NCBI RefSeq assembly: GCF_000018025.1
Contig: NC_009831.1
Span: 4,526,001-4,590,000 of the forward strand
Origin: Shewanella sediminis HAW-EB3
GTDB taxonomy: Bacteria > Pseudomonadota > Gammaproteobacteria > Enterobacterales > Shewanellaceae
Reading direction: 5' to 3'
DNA: 64,000 nt
Part shown: one piece after another, positions 1-8,997 of the stretch
How positions within the stretch are numbered: position 1 is the first letter of the stretch
How the letters are laid out: each line of letters begins with the position of its first letter
Notes under the pieces: generated by a model
Told to the model about the DNA's origin: nothing
What the model saw: only the letters and a program-made list of their open reading frames with translations
Database searches by the model: none
Position numbers and translations under genes: made by a program

Positions 1-649
1 GCTCCATAGGCAGTGCGCCAATGTTCACCTTAATAAAGGGTTTACTCTTAAGGGGCGAGTTAGCATGAATGATATCGGCGAGCTTATCTTTGCCGGCGCC
101 GTTAGGACCGGTGATCAATACAGACACATCGGAGCGTGCTATCTGCAGGGCTAAATCGACACAACGCTGCATGGCACCACTGCCGAAAACGATGCCACAT
201 AGATCCGCGCCCTTGATGGCAGACATGCGCTCATTTTCGACCCGCTTAAGCTGAGTATTGGCTTTTGAAAGTGTATGTAGCGAGATAAGATTATTGATAC
301 TGGTCAGCAACTTGGCATCCTCCCAAGGCTTCCCCATGTAATCTGCCGCGCCCTCTTTAACCAGCTCTACCGCTATCTCTAGCTGAGTCCAGGCGGTCAA
401 TAATATAATGGGCAACTCAGGTTGAAGGCCTCTGATGGCATAAAACAGCGCTTTGCCCTCTTCACCGGATGTGGTGTCTTGAGTGAAGTTCATATCTTGG
501 ATCACCAGAGATATATCGTGCAGATGTATCAACTCCAGGGCGGTATCGGGAGATAAACAGGTGAGCGGCTGATAACCGTGAAGCTCCAGCATCAAGGCCA
601 GCGCATTACACACGGCCTGATTATCATCGACAATAAGAATCGTATCCAT
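1..649 (-). CDS. Sigma-54-dependent response regulator (3' end outside window)
   Basis: The 216 visible residues hold a receiver domain (about 1-120: acidic pocket VDDN near residue 8, phosphoacceptor Asp in IQDMN near 52, KP near 108), a linker, and the start of an AAA+ module with a P-loop, GPNGAGK. This is the NtrC/PspF-like order of a sigma-54 activator; the GAFTGA loop and HTH would lie beyond base 1. The start at 649 has an AAAGAAG ribosome site. It lies downstream of the ABC efflux-type operon in the same direction, and that operon has a sigma-54 promoter with a row of GTGTCCG boxes, so this regulator is the obvious candidate activator (inference). The P-loop differs from the usual GESGTGKE of the family. 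A partner kinase is probably to the left. Confidence 0.88.
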   Translation of the reverse strand, partial: MDTILIVDDNQAVCNALALMLELHGYQPLTCLSPDTALELIHLHDISLVIQDMNFTQDTTSGEEGKALFYAIRGLQPELPIILLTAWTQLEIAVELVKEGAADYMGKPWEDAKLLTSINNLISLHTLSKANTQLKRVENERMSAIKGADLCGIVFGSGAMQRCVDLALQIARSDVSVLITGPNGAGKDKLADIIHANSPLKSKPFIKVNIGALPME

Positions 650-805
650 ATCTTCTTTTATAATCTGTATACCCGTTTTATAGTTAGTAGTCGCAAGTTA
701 GTTATTAATCGTCGAAAGTTAGTCGTCAATAGTCGTCAATAGTCGAGAGTTGTCTGAAACTTGTTTTTAAAATAACGTTTAAAACTGAGACTAAAACTAA
801 CTGAA

Positions 806-840
806 AGCGAATGAGAATTAAAGATCATTTCTCATTCGCT
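806..840 (-). terminator. Stem-loop after the ABC operon
   Basis: Perfect 12-bp arms (AGCGAATGAGAA and its complement, 806-817 and 829-840) with an 11-nt loop lie about 20 bp after the stop of the last permease gene. The following U-run is weak, so a factor-independent terminator is likely but not certain. Confidence 0.5.
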
Positions 841-860
841 TAATATATATATTTATAAAC

Positions 861-2072
861 TTATACGCTTCTCGTCGCGATTGCAGGCGATATTCTCGCC
901 GCTTTTCGAGCCGGCAAAATAACCGCAATGGTCGTTAGTACAATAAGCCCGGCAACCGTCACTAGCGGATAGATAAGATCTAATTGAGGTAAGCTGTATA
1001 AGCTCATCAGCTGTTGGCCTAGTTGAACCGCAACCAGAGCGCCAATTACACCTCCTACAAGACAGATAATATAGTTTTCTACCAGGAAGAAGCTGATAAT
1101 GTCACGCTTCTTCGCGCCTAATGCACGGCGGGTACCTATCTGCTTAGTGCGGCGTTCGATGTTAAACATCACCATGCCAGCCAGACCGAGCGAGGTGATA
1201 AGTAGAAGCAGTATCACCATCATAGACAACACCGTTGCCATCAACTCATGGTTACGATAAGAGCTTTTTCTATGTTCACTGATCAATTTAAAACCACTGA
1301 CAACACGCTCTCGACTGTCTTTATGCAGAGCTTCCGGAATCGCTTCTTTAAGCTGTGCCAGCGTGCCCTCTTCCGCTCTCACTAAGAACTTAGTGAATGG
1401 GAAAGCTAACTCAACATTCATTATGACACTGTTATTCAGGCTGGAGTTGTCTACCCAAGCACCCTGCAATGTCTCCACGACGCCTATGACCTCAACCGGT
1501 TGTTGACCAAAGTCACCCGCATAGAAAACTTGACCAACGGCTGGCTCATCTCCCCAAGTCGCTGTAGCAAACGCCTGACTGATAATGGCTAAATTTGCCT
1601 GATTGGGGCTGCCATGAAGAATCTCCTCTTCATAGAAGTTACGCCCGGCAATAAGCTTCACACCTAAGGTTTTCAGCATCTGCTCATCACCATAATAGAT
1701 GGCTGCGCCTTCGGTCTCCTTGACCGTCTCCTCACTCTCTCCGAAAGTGAACATTGACATCCACCCACCACCACTGAGTGGCGTCATACTGGTACTCGTT
1801 GCACCAATGACGCCAGGTAAGCTGCGCAGAGTTGTCATATCACGGCCATTTTGCGCGCCGTAATCTGTCTCAGGGTTGAAGTTATAGACTCTAAAATCGA
1901 ACACTTCCGATTCGGCTAAGCCTGAATCTCGGCTCATTAAATCAATTCGCTCACTGATGATGAAGCTGGCATTCGCAACTATGGACACCGATAAAATAAT
2001 CTGAATAAGCAGTAGTATCGGGCCACTCTTATTGCGCATTAAAGTACTTAAAATAGGTTTAATCTGTAACAT
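861..2072 (-). CDS. MacB/FtsX-type ABC transporter permease (second of pair)
   Basis: 403 residues with the classic layout of this family: an N-terminal membrane segment (about 17-37), a large periplasmic MacB-like domain (about 40-265), then three C-terminal membrane segments of the FtsX domain (about 280-400) with the motif RRTKQIGTRRALGA at the domain entrance. Such permeases do not form a classical channel but pass mechanical force to the periplasm (MacB, LolCE family knowledge). It follows the other permease gene with an 18-bp gap and ends the operon membrane-fusion protein - small protein - ATPase - permease - permease. The start at 2072 has a GGGAGAG ribosome site. The substrate cannot be told from sequence; peptides, lipids or antimicrobial compounds are possible. 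Confidence 0.9.
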   Translation of the reverse strand: MLQIKPILSTLMRNKSGPILLLIQIILSVSIVANASFIISERIDLMSRDSGLAESEVFDFRVYNFNPETDYGAQNGRDMTTLRSLPGVIGATSTSMTPLSGGGWMSMFTFGESEETVKETEGAAIYYGDEQMLKTLGVKLIAGRNFYEEEILHGSPNQANLAIISQAFATATWGDEPAVGQVFYAGDFGQQPVEVIGVVETLQGAWVDNSSLNNSVIMNVELAFPFTKFLVRAEEGTLAQLKEAIPEALHKDSRERVVSGFKLISEHRKSSYRNHELMATVLSMMVILLLLITSLGLAGMVMFNIERRTKQIGTRRALGAKKRDIISFFLVENYIICLVGGVIGALVAVQLGQQLMSLYSLPQLDLIYPLVTVAGLIVLTTIAVILPARKAARISPAIATRSV

Positions 2073-2090
2073 GCTAAGCTCTCCCTTTCT

Positions 2091-3392
2091 TTATTGGCTT
2101 TTCAGATGAACGCTGGGGTTTGTTGAGCAGATACGCCAGGCGGGATATATACCGGCAAGCAAGGTCGCAAAAATGGCGATACTCGGTGCAATAATCCACA
2201 TGCTGTAATCCAGTTGAGTCAATGCATCTTCCAGCTCAAAGTGAGCCGATAGCATAGATAACGAACCCCAGGCCCATAATAGCCCTAACAAACCACCACA
2301 GAAGCCAATTAGCCCGACCTCCACCATGTGCTGAGAGAAAATCTGACTTTGGCTTGCACCGATAGCGCGGCGAACGCCAATCTCAGGTGCACGTTTGAGA
2401 AACTTAGCCAGCAGCAGCCCCAACATATTAACCAGGCATACGATAAGAAATAGTGCACTCAAACCAACGAGGATCTTGTTGTCTTCCGGAACCACCTTGT
2501 TCACTTTCAACCATTCTGCGACATCGGCTATCTCTGCTTTGGCATCCGGCATCTCGAAGCGACCGATCAGCTTTTGCTGCTCGATATAGTTGGCGATCCA
2601 CTCTTTATAAGCGCGTACCTGCTCAGGATTATCCAGCTCTACCCAATATTGATTCCAATGTGCTTCGGACGCTAAACGTTGGGCATAGGTGTCCATAGGT
2701 TCATTGCGCCAGCTATTGTTGTTTCCCCAACTATCATACTCCTCGCTTGGTGCCAATGAATAAGGCACAAAGATTTTCTCAGCATCGTTAAAGGCGCCAT
2801 TGTTCACATCGTAATATTTAGGGCTTGGATTCCAGGTCTTAGTTACCCCCACAATTTGATACGGTTTACGATTCAAATACAGGGTGTTACCAACACTGTT
2901 TTCGCCTGCAAACACTTGTTTATTGAGCTCTTCACTGATCACAACCTGATAGGCCGGCTCACTGTCCACTTGTTTATCCCATGCTCCGCCATAAAGGAAT
3001 GGCACAGAGAATAGCTCAAAAAAGTCTCTGTCAGTGACGCGAGCATTTTCTAAAACCGGTGTAAATTCCGGATCATCTGTTTGCACCGCAAAACCCGTCA
3101 TGAACATAGGAGTCTGGCGAACAGGCACCGGACTTTTACGCAAGTTAAAACTATCTTGATAGGTGATCTGCTGATTAAGCCGTGACCAGGTATCAATCCC
3201 CTGACTCCATAACCGCACCTCAAATAACTTAGAAGAACGCTCACCCGCCGGGTTAATCGAGGCCATCTGATAGATGTTCAAGGTCGTAATCGTAATACCG
3301 ATACCAATAGAGATGGCTAACACCATAAGTAGTGACAAAAATGGCGTCTTCTTAATACTGCGCCAGGCGAGATCCAGGTAATAGAAAAACAT
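2091..3392 (-). CDS. MacB/FtsX-type ABC transporter permease (first of pair)
   Basis: 433 residues: an N-terminal membrane helix (about 18-40), a long periplasmic domain (to about 300) and three C-terminal helices; the FtsX entrance motif is RAPEIGVRRAIGAS. It is only distantly like the next permease, so the pair probably forms a heterodimer. It begins 11 bp after the ATPase gene, with an AAGGAGAG ribosome site before ATG 3392. Family knowledge: such permeases work with a LolD/MacB-like ATPase and a HlyD-like adaptor, both present here. No separate outer-membrane channel gene is visible, so a TolC-like protein encoded elsewhere would be needed for full export. Confidence 0.9.
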   Translation of the reverse strand: MFFYYLDLAWRSIKKTPFLSLLMVLAISIGIGITITTLNIYQMASINPAGERSSKLFEVRLWSQGIDTWSRLNQQITYQDSFNLRKSPVPVRQTPMFMTGFAVQTDDPEFTPVLENARVTDRDFFELFSVPFLYGGAWDKQVDSEPAYQVVISEELNKQVFAGENSVGNTLYLNRKPYQIVGVTKTWNPSPKYYDVNNGAFNDAEKIFVPYSLAPSEEYDSWGNNNSWRNEPMDTYAQRLASEAHWNQYWVELDNPEQVRAYKEWIANYIEQQKLIGRFEMPDAKAEIADVAEWLKVNKVVPEDNKILVGLSALFLIVCLVNMLGLLLAKFLKRAPEIGVRRAIGASQSQIFSQHMVEVGLIGFCGGLLGLLWAWGSLSMLSAHFELEDALTQLDYSMWIIAPSIAIFATLLAGIYPAWRICSTNPSVHLKSQ

Positions 3393-3403
3393 AGGTACTC
3401 TCC

Positions 3404-4195
3404 TTAGCTCGCTACTTTATCTTGATTCACAGACGCTCTAGACTCTGTCACCAGGTGCGGCTTTTCGCTGGTGCGCTCGCCACCTTGGTGCCCTTCTCCA
3501 CTTTGGTACCCCTCACCTCCCTGATACATAGTAAAATCACATACCTGGCCATCGACAATCTGAATATTTCGTTGAGCACGGCGGGCAAGTTCCGGGTCGT
3601 GAGTCACCATGATAATCGTGGTCCCCGCCTTGTTAATCTTCTCTAACAGCTCCATCACCTGACGCGCCATCATGCTGTCGAGGTTACCCGTTGGCTCATC
3701 GGCAAGGAGGAATCTTGGCTCTCCGGCTAAGGCACGGGCAATCGCGACGCGCTGCTGCTGACCACCGGAAAGCTGAGAGGGAAGGTGCTTCATACGGGCG
3801 GCAAGGCCAACCTGCTCCAGCGCCTGCTGTACACGGCGCTTACGCTCTTTGGCGCTGAAGCCACGATATCGCAGCGGCACTTCCACATTTTCGGCCAGAT
3901 TCAGATCCGGTATCAGGTTGAAACCCTGGAAGATAAAGCCTATTTTCTCATTACGAATAGCCGCGCTCTTGTTATCGCTCAGGTTTGAGATATTCACGCC
4001 ATCGAGAAAGTAATCACCCAGGGTAAAGCCTTCGAGCAAACCTGCAATATTGAGGAAGGTAGTTTTACCCGAGCCAGATGGGCCGGTAACCGCCACAAAT
4101 TCGCCTTCGTTAACCTCCAGATTAAATTCACGCAGCGCATGAGTTTCCACCAGATCTGTTTTAAATACTTTGCTGATATTCTTCATCGATAACAT
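3404..4195 (-). CDS. ABC transporter ATP-binding protein (LolD/MacB type)
   Basis: Complete nucleotide-binding domain: Walker A GPSGSGKT, Q-loop FQGFN, signature LSGGQQQR, Walker B FLLADEP, D-loop GNLDS and H-loop VTHD. This group energises FtsX-like permeases, and the two genes that follow are such permeases. Residues past about 225 form an unusual Gly/Glu-rich tail with imperfect YQGGEG-type repeats that is not part of the usual domain. I prefer ATG 4195 (MLSMKN...) because AGGGA lies 9 nt before it; a TTG two codons upstream is also possible. Confidence 0.93.
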   Translation of the reverse strand: MLSMKNISKVFKTDLVETHALREFNLEVNEGEFVAVTGPSGSGKTTFLNIAGLLEGFTLGDYFLDGVNISNLSDNKSAAIRNEKIGFIFQGFNLIPDLNLAENVEVPLRYRGFSAKERKRRVQQALEQVGLAARMKHLPSQLSGGQQQRVAIARALAGEPRFLLADEPTGNLDSMMARQVMELLEKINKAGTTIIMVTHDPELARRAQRNIQIVDGQVCDFTMYQGGEGYQSGEGHQGGERTSEKPHLVTESRASVNQDKVAS

Positions 4196-4303
4196 GGTCA
4201 ATATTCCCTATTTTTATCGTTTGATTCTTTGATATTCGTTGTTTGTGATTGTAGAAACGGCTATACGTCCTTCCCGGCTAAAGCCGGTCCCGCACTCCAG
4301 GCA

Positions 4304-4597
4304 TTAATCCAGTACGCACTCGACTAACGCCATCACTATTTTCTGTAAAAAATCCGGGGCACTATCACCCACACTAGTTCCTACATTTGCACCTACATTC
4401 GAGACCTCAGATAACGGCTCGGTCACCTCTAAAATATTCAGACCGAAAACGAACCAGTCACCGACATTTTGAGTCGAAACCTGAACCGCAACGAGCAGCA
4501 GCAAAAGTGCTGTAACAGTTATGACTTTCTGTACGCTAAGGGCACTTAGTCCGCTGAAGGCTCCTTGCTCATTCATACTTTGATTTAATCTGTTCAT
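4304..4597 (-). CDS. Small single-pass membrane protein in ABC operon
   Basis: 97 residues, not recognised. It has one clear hydrophobic segment (about 25-42, rich in Leu and Val) and an acidic C-terminal half with repeated VGxNVGxSVGD-like wording. The start ATG 4597 has a strong GGAGAG ribosome site; a longer reading to 4672 would run into the adaptor gene and lacks such a site. It sits between the adaptor (10 bp gap) and the ATPase in the same operon, so it may be an accessory subunit (inference). No catalytic or metal motif is seen. Confidence 0.6.
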   Translation of the reverse strand: MNRLNQSMNEQGAFSGLSALSVQKVITVTALLLLLVAVQVSTQNVGDWFVFGLNILEVTEPLSEVSNVGANVGTSVGDSAPDFLQKIVMALVECVLD

Positions 4598-4607
4598 CTT
4601 GCTCTCC

Positions 4608-5873
4608 TTAGCGAACCAGCACTTGTTCTGCTTTCTTAAATGGTTGAATGCTCGAGATAACCCACACATCACCAGCCTTACCGCCTTGTAGCACCTCGAT
4701 ATGGCTCATACTGCGGGCGCCGAGTTGAATTGAAGTCTGCTCAGCGATATCACCGCTCATGACATACACCTCTCTACCACCACCGGTTGAAACAAAGGCA
4801 CCACGCTTTACCATCAATACATTAGGTCTGTTTTCCAGTAATACCCGCGCCGATAGTCTTTGGTTTTGACGCAAATGAAGGCGCTCATCTTGCTCGAATC
4901 GCACTCGGGCGGTCACTTCACGATTTCTTACTTCCGGAGAAATTGAGGAGAGTTGGCCCATCAATGTCACAGAGCCGAAACTCAGTTCGACATCCATACC
5001 TAAGCCCAGCTCATCGGCGTAAGACTCTGGGACGGCCAGCTCTGCCTCGAAGGCGCTCAAATCGACTACGGTCAGAATGGGTTGGCTCTGAGCGACGCGG
5101 GCTTTCTGATCCGTTAGCCAGTTACCGATAATGCCGCCCACCGGCGCCTCAATACTCAAGGCTCCAACCTGACGCTCAAGCTCTGTCACGACCAATGCCT
5201 GACGATTAACCTCAGCGGCTTTATTCTTAATCTCGAAGGTGAGTGTATCTTTCATCAGCTCGGCTTCCTGCTTCGCATGAGCCGAAAGCAGCTTGGCCTT
5301 ATGGAGGTCGTCTTTGCCTTTCTCAAAATCTATCTTAGAGATGAGCTTGTTATGGATAAGCTCATCACCACGACGACTCTCACGATCGGCGGCGGCAAGG
5401 TCGACCTTAGCCATATCGATAGTCTGCTGTGCCTTTAGCTGTTGACGGCGGGCATCGAGACGGGCACGCTCTAATGCGCTTTTCATCCCTTCTAACAGAG
5501 CTTCCTGCTGTTTCAGACTATTGGTGAGCTTGTGACTCTCGATAGTCGCGACCACATCGCCCTTTTCGACTCTGTCGCCGGGCTTCGCCAGTAGTGTGAC
5601 CGTACCTTGATCGCTGCTATAGAGGATGGGGGCATTCGCGGCGACGATTTTACCCGTTGTGGCGATATCTCGTGTGAGTGTGCCCTGCTCCAGTGTCGCA
5701 AATCTAAGCTCACTTCGGCTAATAGACTCGCTCACCTGACTGCCACCGACACTTGACCAAACTAGGCCAGATACCAGCAACACGACAACGCCTGTCAACA
5801 GAGGCCATTTCAACTTTTTTGTCAGACTCGCCTCTATTACCGTGTCCTGTCCGCTCGTATCCTGAATCATCAT
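4608..5873 (-). CDS. HlyD/MacA-family membrane fusion (adaptor) protein
   Basis: 421 residues: cytoplasmic N-terminus, one membrane helix (about 22-42), a lipoyl-like half (VTLLAKPGDRVEKGDVVATIES), a coiled-coil hairpin (about 110-215), the second lipoyl half (IEAPVGGIIGNW) and beta-barrel and membrane-proximal domains. This is the periplasmic adaptor of a MacAB-like tripartite pump. First gene of the operon; a GGGAT ribosome site lies just before ATG 5873. A sigma-54 promoter with upstream GTGTCCG boxes precedes it, so expression is probably switched on by an enhancer-binding regulator such as the one at 1-649. Confidence 0.93.
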   Translation of the reverse strand: MMIQDTSGQDTVIEASLTKKLKWPLLTGVVVLLVSGLVWSSVGGSQVSESISRSELRFATLEQGTLTRDIATTGKIVAANAPILYSSDQGTVTLLAKPGDRVEKGDVVATIESHKLTNSLKQQEALLEGMKSALERARLDARRQQLKAQQTIDMAKVDLAAADRESRRGDELIHNKLISKIDFEKGKDDLHKAKLLSAHAKQEAELMKDTLTFEIKNKAAEVNRQALVVTELERQVGALSIEAPVGGIIGNWLTDQKARVAQSQPILTVVDLSAFEAELAVPESYADELGLGMDVELSFGSVTLMGQLSSISPEVRNREVTARVRFEQDERLHLRQNQRLSARVLLENRPNVLMVKRGAFVSTGGGREVYVMSGDIAEQTSIQLGARSMSHIEVLQGGKAGDVWVISSIQPFKKAEQVLVR

Positions 5874-5933
5874 CTATCCCTAACTGTCCGTTTGGTCACT
5901 ATTGTTTAAATAGCGCTGAATTAACACTTACGT

Positions 5934-5950
5934 TACAAGTAGCGTGCCAA
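5934..5950 (-). promoter_or_regulatory. Sigma-54 promoter of the ABC operon
   Basis: On the minus strand the sequence TTGGCACGCTACTTGTA matches the sigma-54 consensus (TGGCACG, 4 bp, TTGCW) with the invariant GG at -24, correct 10-bp spacing, and GT in place of GC at -12. A transcript would start near 5925, about 50 nt before the adaptor gene. Confidence 0.75.
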
Positions 5951-6012
5951 AAACAATTAACGGAGAAATACCAACAAGTTAGCAACAGAGGATGAGTTTT
6001 GAACAGTAGAAA

Positions 6013-6081
6013 GTGTCCGCGGACACAGAGGAAAAGTGTCCGCTTATCAGGATAAGGTGTCCGATATAGGGAAAGTGTCCG
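6013..6081 (-). promoter_or_regulatory. Enhancer-type array of GTGTCCG boxes
   Basis: Four copies of GTGTCCG start at 6013, 6036, 6057 and 6075, about two helical turns apart. The first is a perfect palindrome, GTGTCCGCGGACAC. They lie 60-150 bp upstream of the sigma-54 promoter, where an enhancer-binding activator would bind. The activator at 1-649 is the likely ligand (inference). Confidence 0.65.
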
Positions 6082-6141
6082 GTTTTTTTAAACCAATAGT
6101 TACGAGTCTCGAGTTTCGAGGTCGAGGTCTGATATTACCCA

Positions 6142-6168
6142 TGTAGGAGCGGCTTTAGCCGCGAAGCT
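6142..6168. repeat. REP-type palindrome; truncated second copy at 6210-6222
   Basis: The core TAGGAGCGGCTTTAGCCGCGAA is an inverted repeat of the REP type known from gammaproteobacteria. Other full copies lie at 9274, 13825, 13859, 15345, 16505, 16599, 28100, 28266, 28432, 35144 and 46740. A cut copy ends at 6222, directly beside the stop of the next gene. Confidence 0.8.
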
Positions 6169-6224
6169 TTTAGGGTTCTAGGTTCGAGTACAGAGCTTGA
6201 TATGACCCATGTAGGAGCGGTTAA

Positions 6225-6704
6225 TTAATCCGCCTTTACCATATCGACTTCAGCTGATTTGATGAGTTTGCCGATATAGAGACCGAACAGCATGGCCACG
6301 ACAAACAGGCCAAGGCTCATATCGAGAGTGGCAATGTTGACGATAGCCGGGCCCGGACAGATCCCCACCATACCCCAACCTAATCCGAACAGACTCGCTC
6401 CTAAAATCAGATGACTATCTAAGGTTTTCTTTTCAGGCAAGTGATACTTTGTATCACATACTGGAGCAAGGTTTGCCCTAACCCTAGGCTTAACCACGAG
6501 ATAATACAGTGACATATAAACGGCCAAAGCACCTGTCATCACTACCATAAGTGACGGATCCCAGGTGCCGTTTGAGACACGACTGACATCGAGAAACCCT
6601 ATCACCTTAGCCGGGTCGGCCAGACCCGATAGCAAGAGGCCGGCTCCAAACAGGATACCGGAGAGTAAAGCTGTGATCTTTCTTTTCATGGAACTGGTTT
6701 TCAT
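6225..6704 (-). CDS. YeeE/YedE-family transporter half (DUF6691 type)
   Basis: 159 residues with about five hydrophobic segments and the conserved motif GLGWGMVGICPGPA around a cysteine. Proteins of this family carry thiosulfate or related sulfur compounds across the inner membrane (YeeE established for thiosulfate), passing the sulfur atom along conserved cysteines. Here the usual long protein is split over two genes; this is the C-terminal half and follows the N-terminal half by 45 bp. The persulfide reductase gene upstream fits use of the imported sulfane sulfur. ATG 6704 is the natural start. Confidence 0.85.
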   Translation of the reverse strand: MKTSSMKRKITALLSGILFGAGLLLSGLADPAKVIGFLDVSRVSNGTWDPSLMVVMTGALAVYMSLYYLVVKPRVRANLAPVCDTKYHLPEKKTLDSHLILGASLFGLGWGMVGICPGPAIVNIATLDMSLGLFVVAMLFGLYIGKLIKSAEVDMVKAD

Positions 6705-6749
6705 CAGGAACGACCCACTATCATTTCAATTTTATTCGGCTCAATGCCA

Positions 6750-7211
6750 TCAGTGAATGAAGACTGCTGTACAGGCTGCCACAGCAATGAACAGGCAAGT
6801 CGCTACGATTGAGCGAAGAGATAACCGTCCTATGCCACAGATCCCATGCCCGCTGGTACACCCGCGCCCCAAGCTGCACCCAAGCCCGACGAGGAGTCCA
6901 CCAATTAACAACATAGGCTGAGATACTGTATCGAACTCGAAAGTCGGTAAGCCTAACTGCTCATATACAAGCGCATATATAACGCCCGTCAGCACTAAAC
7001 CAGCGATGAAAAACCACTGCCAGGCAGGACCCGATTTATCATCTGTGTTTTCTGACAACTGTTTATCGCTAAACTTTCTATCGCTAAAGAAGGCCGACGA
7101 TACAATGCCGCTGATACCTGCAATACGTCCATTGAATATCATGAGTAAGATGGCTGAAAGGCCGATAAGAGCACCGCCACCCAATGCGGCAGCAAACGAT
7201 GATAATTCCAA
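6750..7211 (-). CDS. YeeE/YedE-family transporter half (thiosulfate-type)
   Basis: 153 residues with several membrane segments and the family signature GCSLGRGCTSGHGICG, which holds the cysteines that handle thiosulfate or persulfide sulfur in characterised YeeE. The most upstream start is a TTG at 7211, supported by AAGGGG six nt before it; no ATG fits the family N-terminus. It forms an operon with the second half (6225-6704) and the CoA-disulfide/persulfide reductase upstream. The exact substrate (thiosulfate, sulfide or polysulfide) is not visible. Confidence 0.87.
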   Translation of the reverse strand: MELSSFAAALGGGALIGLSAILLMIFNGRIAGISGIVSSAFFSDRKFSDKQLSENTDDKSGPAWQWFFIAGLVLTGVIYALVYEQLGLPTFEFDTVSQPMLLIGGLLVGLGCSLGRGCTSGHGICGIGRLSLRSIVATCLFIAVAACTAVFIH

Positions 7212-7232
7212 AAAATTCCCCTTTTAAATTGA

Positions 7233-7263
7233 AGCATTGACTCCTCAATGAGGAGTCAATGCT
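7233..7263 (-). promoter_or_regulatory. Perfect hairpin before the YeeE genes
   Basis: 14-bp perfect arms (AGCATTGACTCCTC and complement) with a 3-nt loop lie 22 bp upstream of the TTG start and 80 bp after the reductase stop. No U-run follows. It could process or attenuate the message between reductase and transporter genes. Confidence 0.5.
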
Positions 7264-7284
7264 ACTGCTCAATTCAACAACTCT

Positions 7285-7326
7285 GGCTAAATAACTCAGG
7301 CTAAATAACTCAGGCTAAACGACTTA
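7285..7326. repeat. 14-bp tandem repeat, 3 units
   Basis: Three units of GGCTAAATAACTCA (the third diverged) lie just after the reductase stop codon. The period of 14 matches the 7-bp rhythm of the other tandem arrays in the window. Confidence 0.85.
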
Positions 7327-7344
7327 GACTCGACATTCGACCTG

Positions 7345-8997
7345 CTAAAATTTAGCGTGAACCGCCTGATAGGTCTTATAGCCACCGGTGAGGTTTTTCG
7401 CCATAAACCCATGATTTGCCAACATGCGATAGGCTACATGGCCGCGCAAACCGACCTGACAGATAATCAATATCTCCTTGTCTCTCGGCAGTTCTTCGAG
7501 TCGCTGCCTGAGCTGATCCACGGGAATATTAACAGCCCCCTCAACCGCTCCGGATTTCATCAGCTCACCGGGATTTCTGACATCGAGTAGAATTTGCTGG
7601 TCGCTCAATGCATCGATATCGGCCGTGTGGCACAACCGAGTCTCACCTTTCAAGCTATTGGATGCGACAAAACCCGCCTGATTCAGCACATCTTTTGCCG
7701 AGCCAAAAGGTGGAGCATAGGTCAGCTCCATATCCTGCATATCGTACACGGTAAGTTCGGCCCTGATAGCCACGGCCATTACATCGATACGCTTATCGAT
7801 ACCATCACGGCCAATGGCTTGAGCGCCCAAGATTGTGCCGTCATCGGTACTGAACAGCAGTTTTAGTGACACCGGGTGTGCGCCAGGAAAGTAGCTGGCA
7901 TGGCTCGCACCATGTACATAGATTTTCTCATAAGGAATACCGCTGCGCTCCAGACGTTTCTCGTTGAGCCCGGTGCTTGCTACCGCCAGATCGAACACCC
8001 GGCAAATTGCGGTACCTTGGGTTCGGTTATAGCTATCATTTGCACCAAAGATATTGTTCGCAACGATCCGCCCCTGACGGTTAGCCGGGCCGGCTAATGG
8101 GATCAGCGCCTTCTCACCGGTAAGAAAATCAAACTCCTCAACGGCGTCGCCCACGGCATAGATAGAGGCATCGCTGGTTCTCATCTGCTCATCGACCACA
8201 ATACCGCCGAGCTCACCGATAGCCAGACCGGCATTGACCGCCAAAGTGGTTTCCGGCTTCACGCCCACCGCAGAGATCAAGATACCTGTGTTTAATGACT
8301 CACCGTTACTCAAGAAGAGCTCCAAGCCGGAGCCCACCTGTTCGACGCTACTCAGGCCGCAGTTGAGACGCAGGTCAATGCCCTTGTCTACAATCTCCTT
8401 GTGCAACATATTCGCCATCTCGATATCGACGGGTGCCATCACCTGTGGCGACATCTCAAGCAAAGTGACATCGATATTCAGTTCATTGAGCGCCTCCATC
8501 ATCTCCAAACCGATAAAACCACCACCGACAACGGTGGCATGAACCGGCTTTCTCTCCTTGAGCAAGGTTAAGATCCTGTCCATATCGGGAATATTTCGCA
8601 GTGAAAATGTCAACGGGGTATCCAGGCCGGGAATTGGCGGGACCACAGGCGCTGCGCCCGGAGAGAGCACTAAGGCATCATAGCTTTCCAGATACTGCTC
8701 ACCGGTCACATGGTTCTTTACGGTAACGGTTTTAGCCGCCCTGTCGATGGCAGTCACCTCTTGGCGCACACGCACATCGACATTAAAGCGAGACTTGAAA
8801 CTTTGCGGCGTCTGAAGAATAAGGGACTTTCTATCGGCTATTTCACCGCTGATATGGTAGGGCAGTCCACAATTGGCGAAGGAGACAAACTCACCACGTT
8901 CAAACATGATAATTTCAGCTTCTTCATTTAATCGTCTGGCACGCGCAGCTGCTGAGGCACCTCCGGCAACACCACCAATAATCAATAACTTATTCAT
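7345..8997 (-). CDS. CoA-disulfide / NADH-dependent persulfide reductase with rhodanese domain
   Basis: 550 residues from ATG 8997. The N-terminal FAD site is IIGGVAGGASAAARARR, the redox cysteine lies in FANCGLPYH, and a second dinucleotide site is VVGGGFIGLE near residue 155. A C-terminal rhodanese domain (about 450-550) has its cysteine loop in CQVGLRGH. This two-domain form (CoADR-RHD) was characterised as an NADH-dependent persulfide reductase from Shewanella loihica; it reduces CoA- or glutathione persulfides and releases sulfide. The YeeE transporter genes downstream suggest a small sulfur-import and reduction operon. The start at 9015 would add six residues before the FAD motif and is less likely. 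Confidence 0.93.
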   Translation of the reverse strand: MNKLLIIGGVAGGASAAARARRLNEEAEIIMFERGEFVSFANCGLPYHISGEIADRKSLILQTPQSFKSRFNVDVRVRQEVTAIDRAAKTVTVKNHVTGEQYLESYDALVLSPGAAPVVPPIPGLDTPLTFSLRNIPDMDRILTLLKERKPVHATVVGGGFIGLEMMEALNELNIDVTLLEMSPQVMAPVDIEMANMLHKEIVDKGIDLRLNCGLSSVEQVGSGLELFLSNGESLNTGILISAVGVKPETTLAVNAGLAIGELGGIVVDEQMRTSDASIYAVGDAVEEFDFLTGEKALIPLAGPANRQGRIVANNIFGANDSYNRTQGTAICRVFDLAVASTGLNEKRLERSGIPYEKIYVHGASHASYFPGAHPVSLKLLFSTDDGTILGAQAIGRDGIDKRIDVMAVAIRAELTVYDMQDMELTYAPPFGSAKDVLNQAGFVASNSLKGETRLCHTADIDALSDQQILLDVRNPGELMKSGAVEGAVNIPVDQLRQRLEELPRDKEILIICQVGLRGHVAYRMLANHGFMAKNLTGGYKTYQAVHAKF

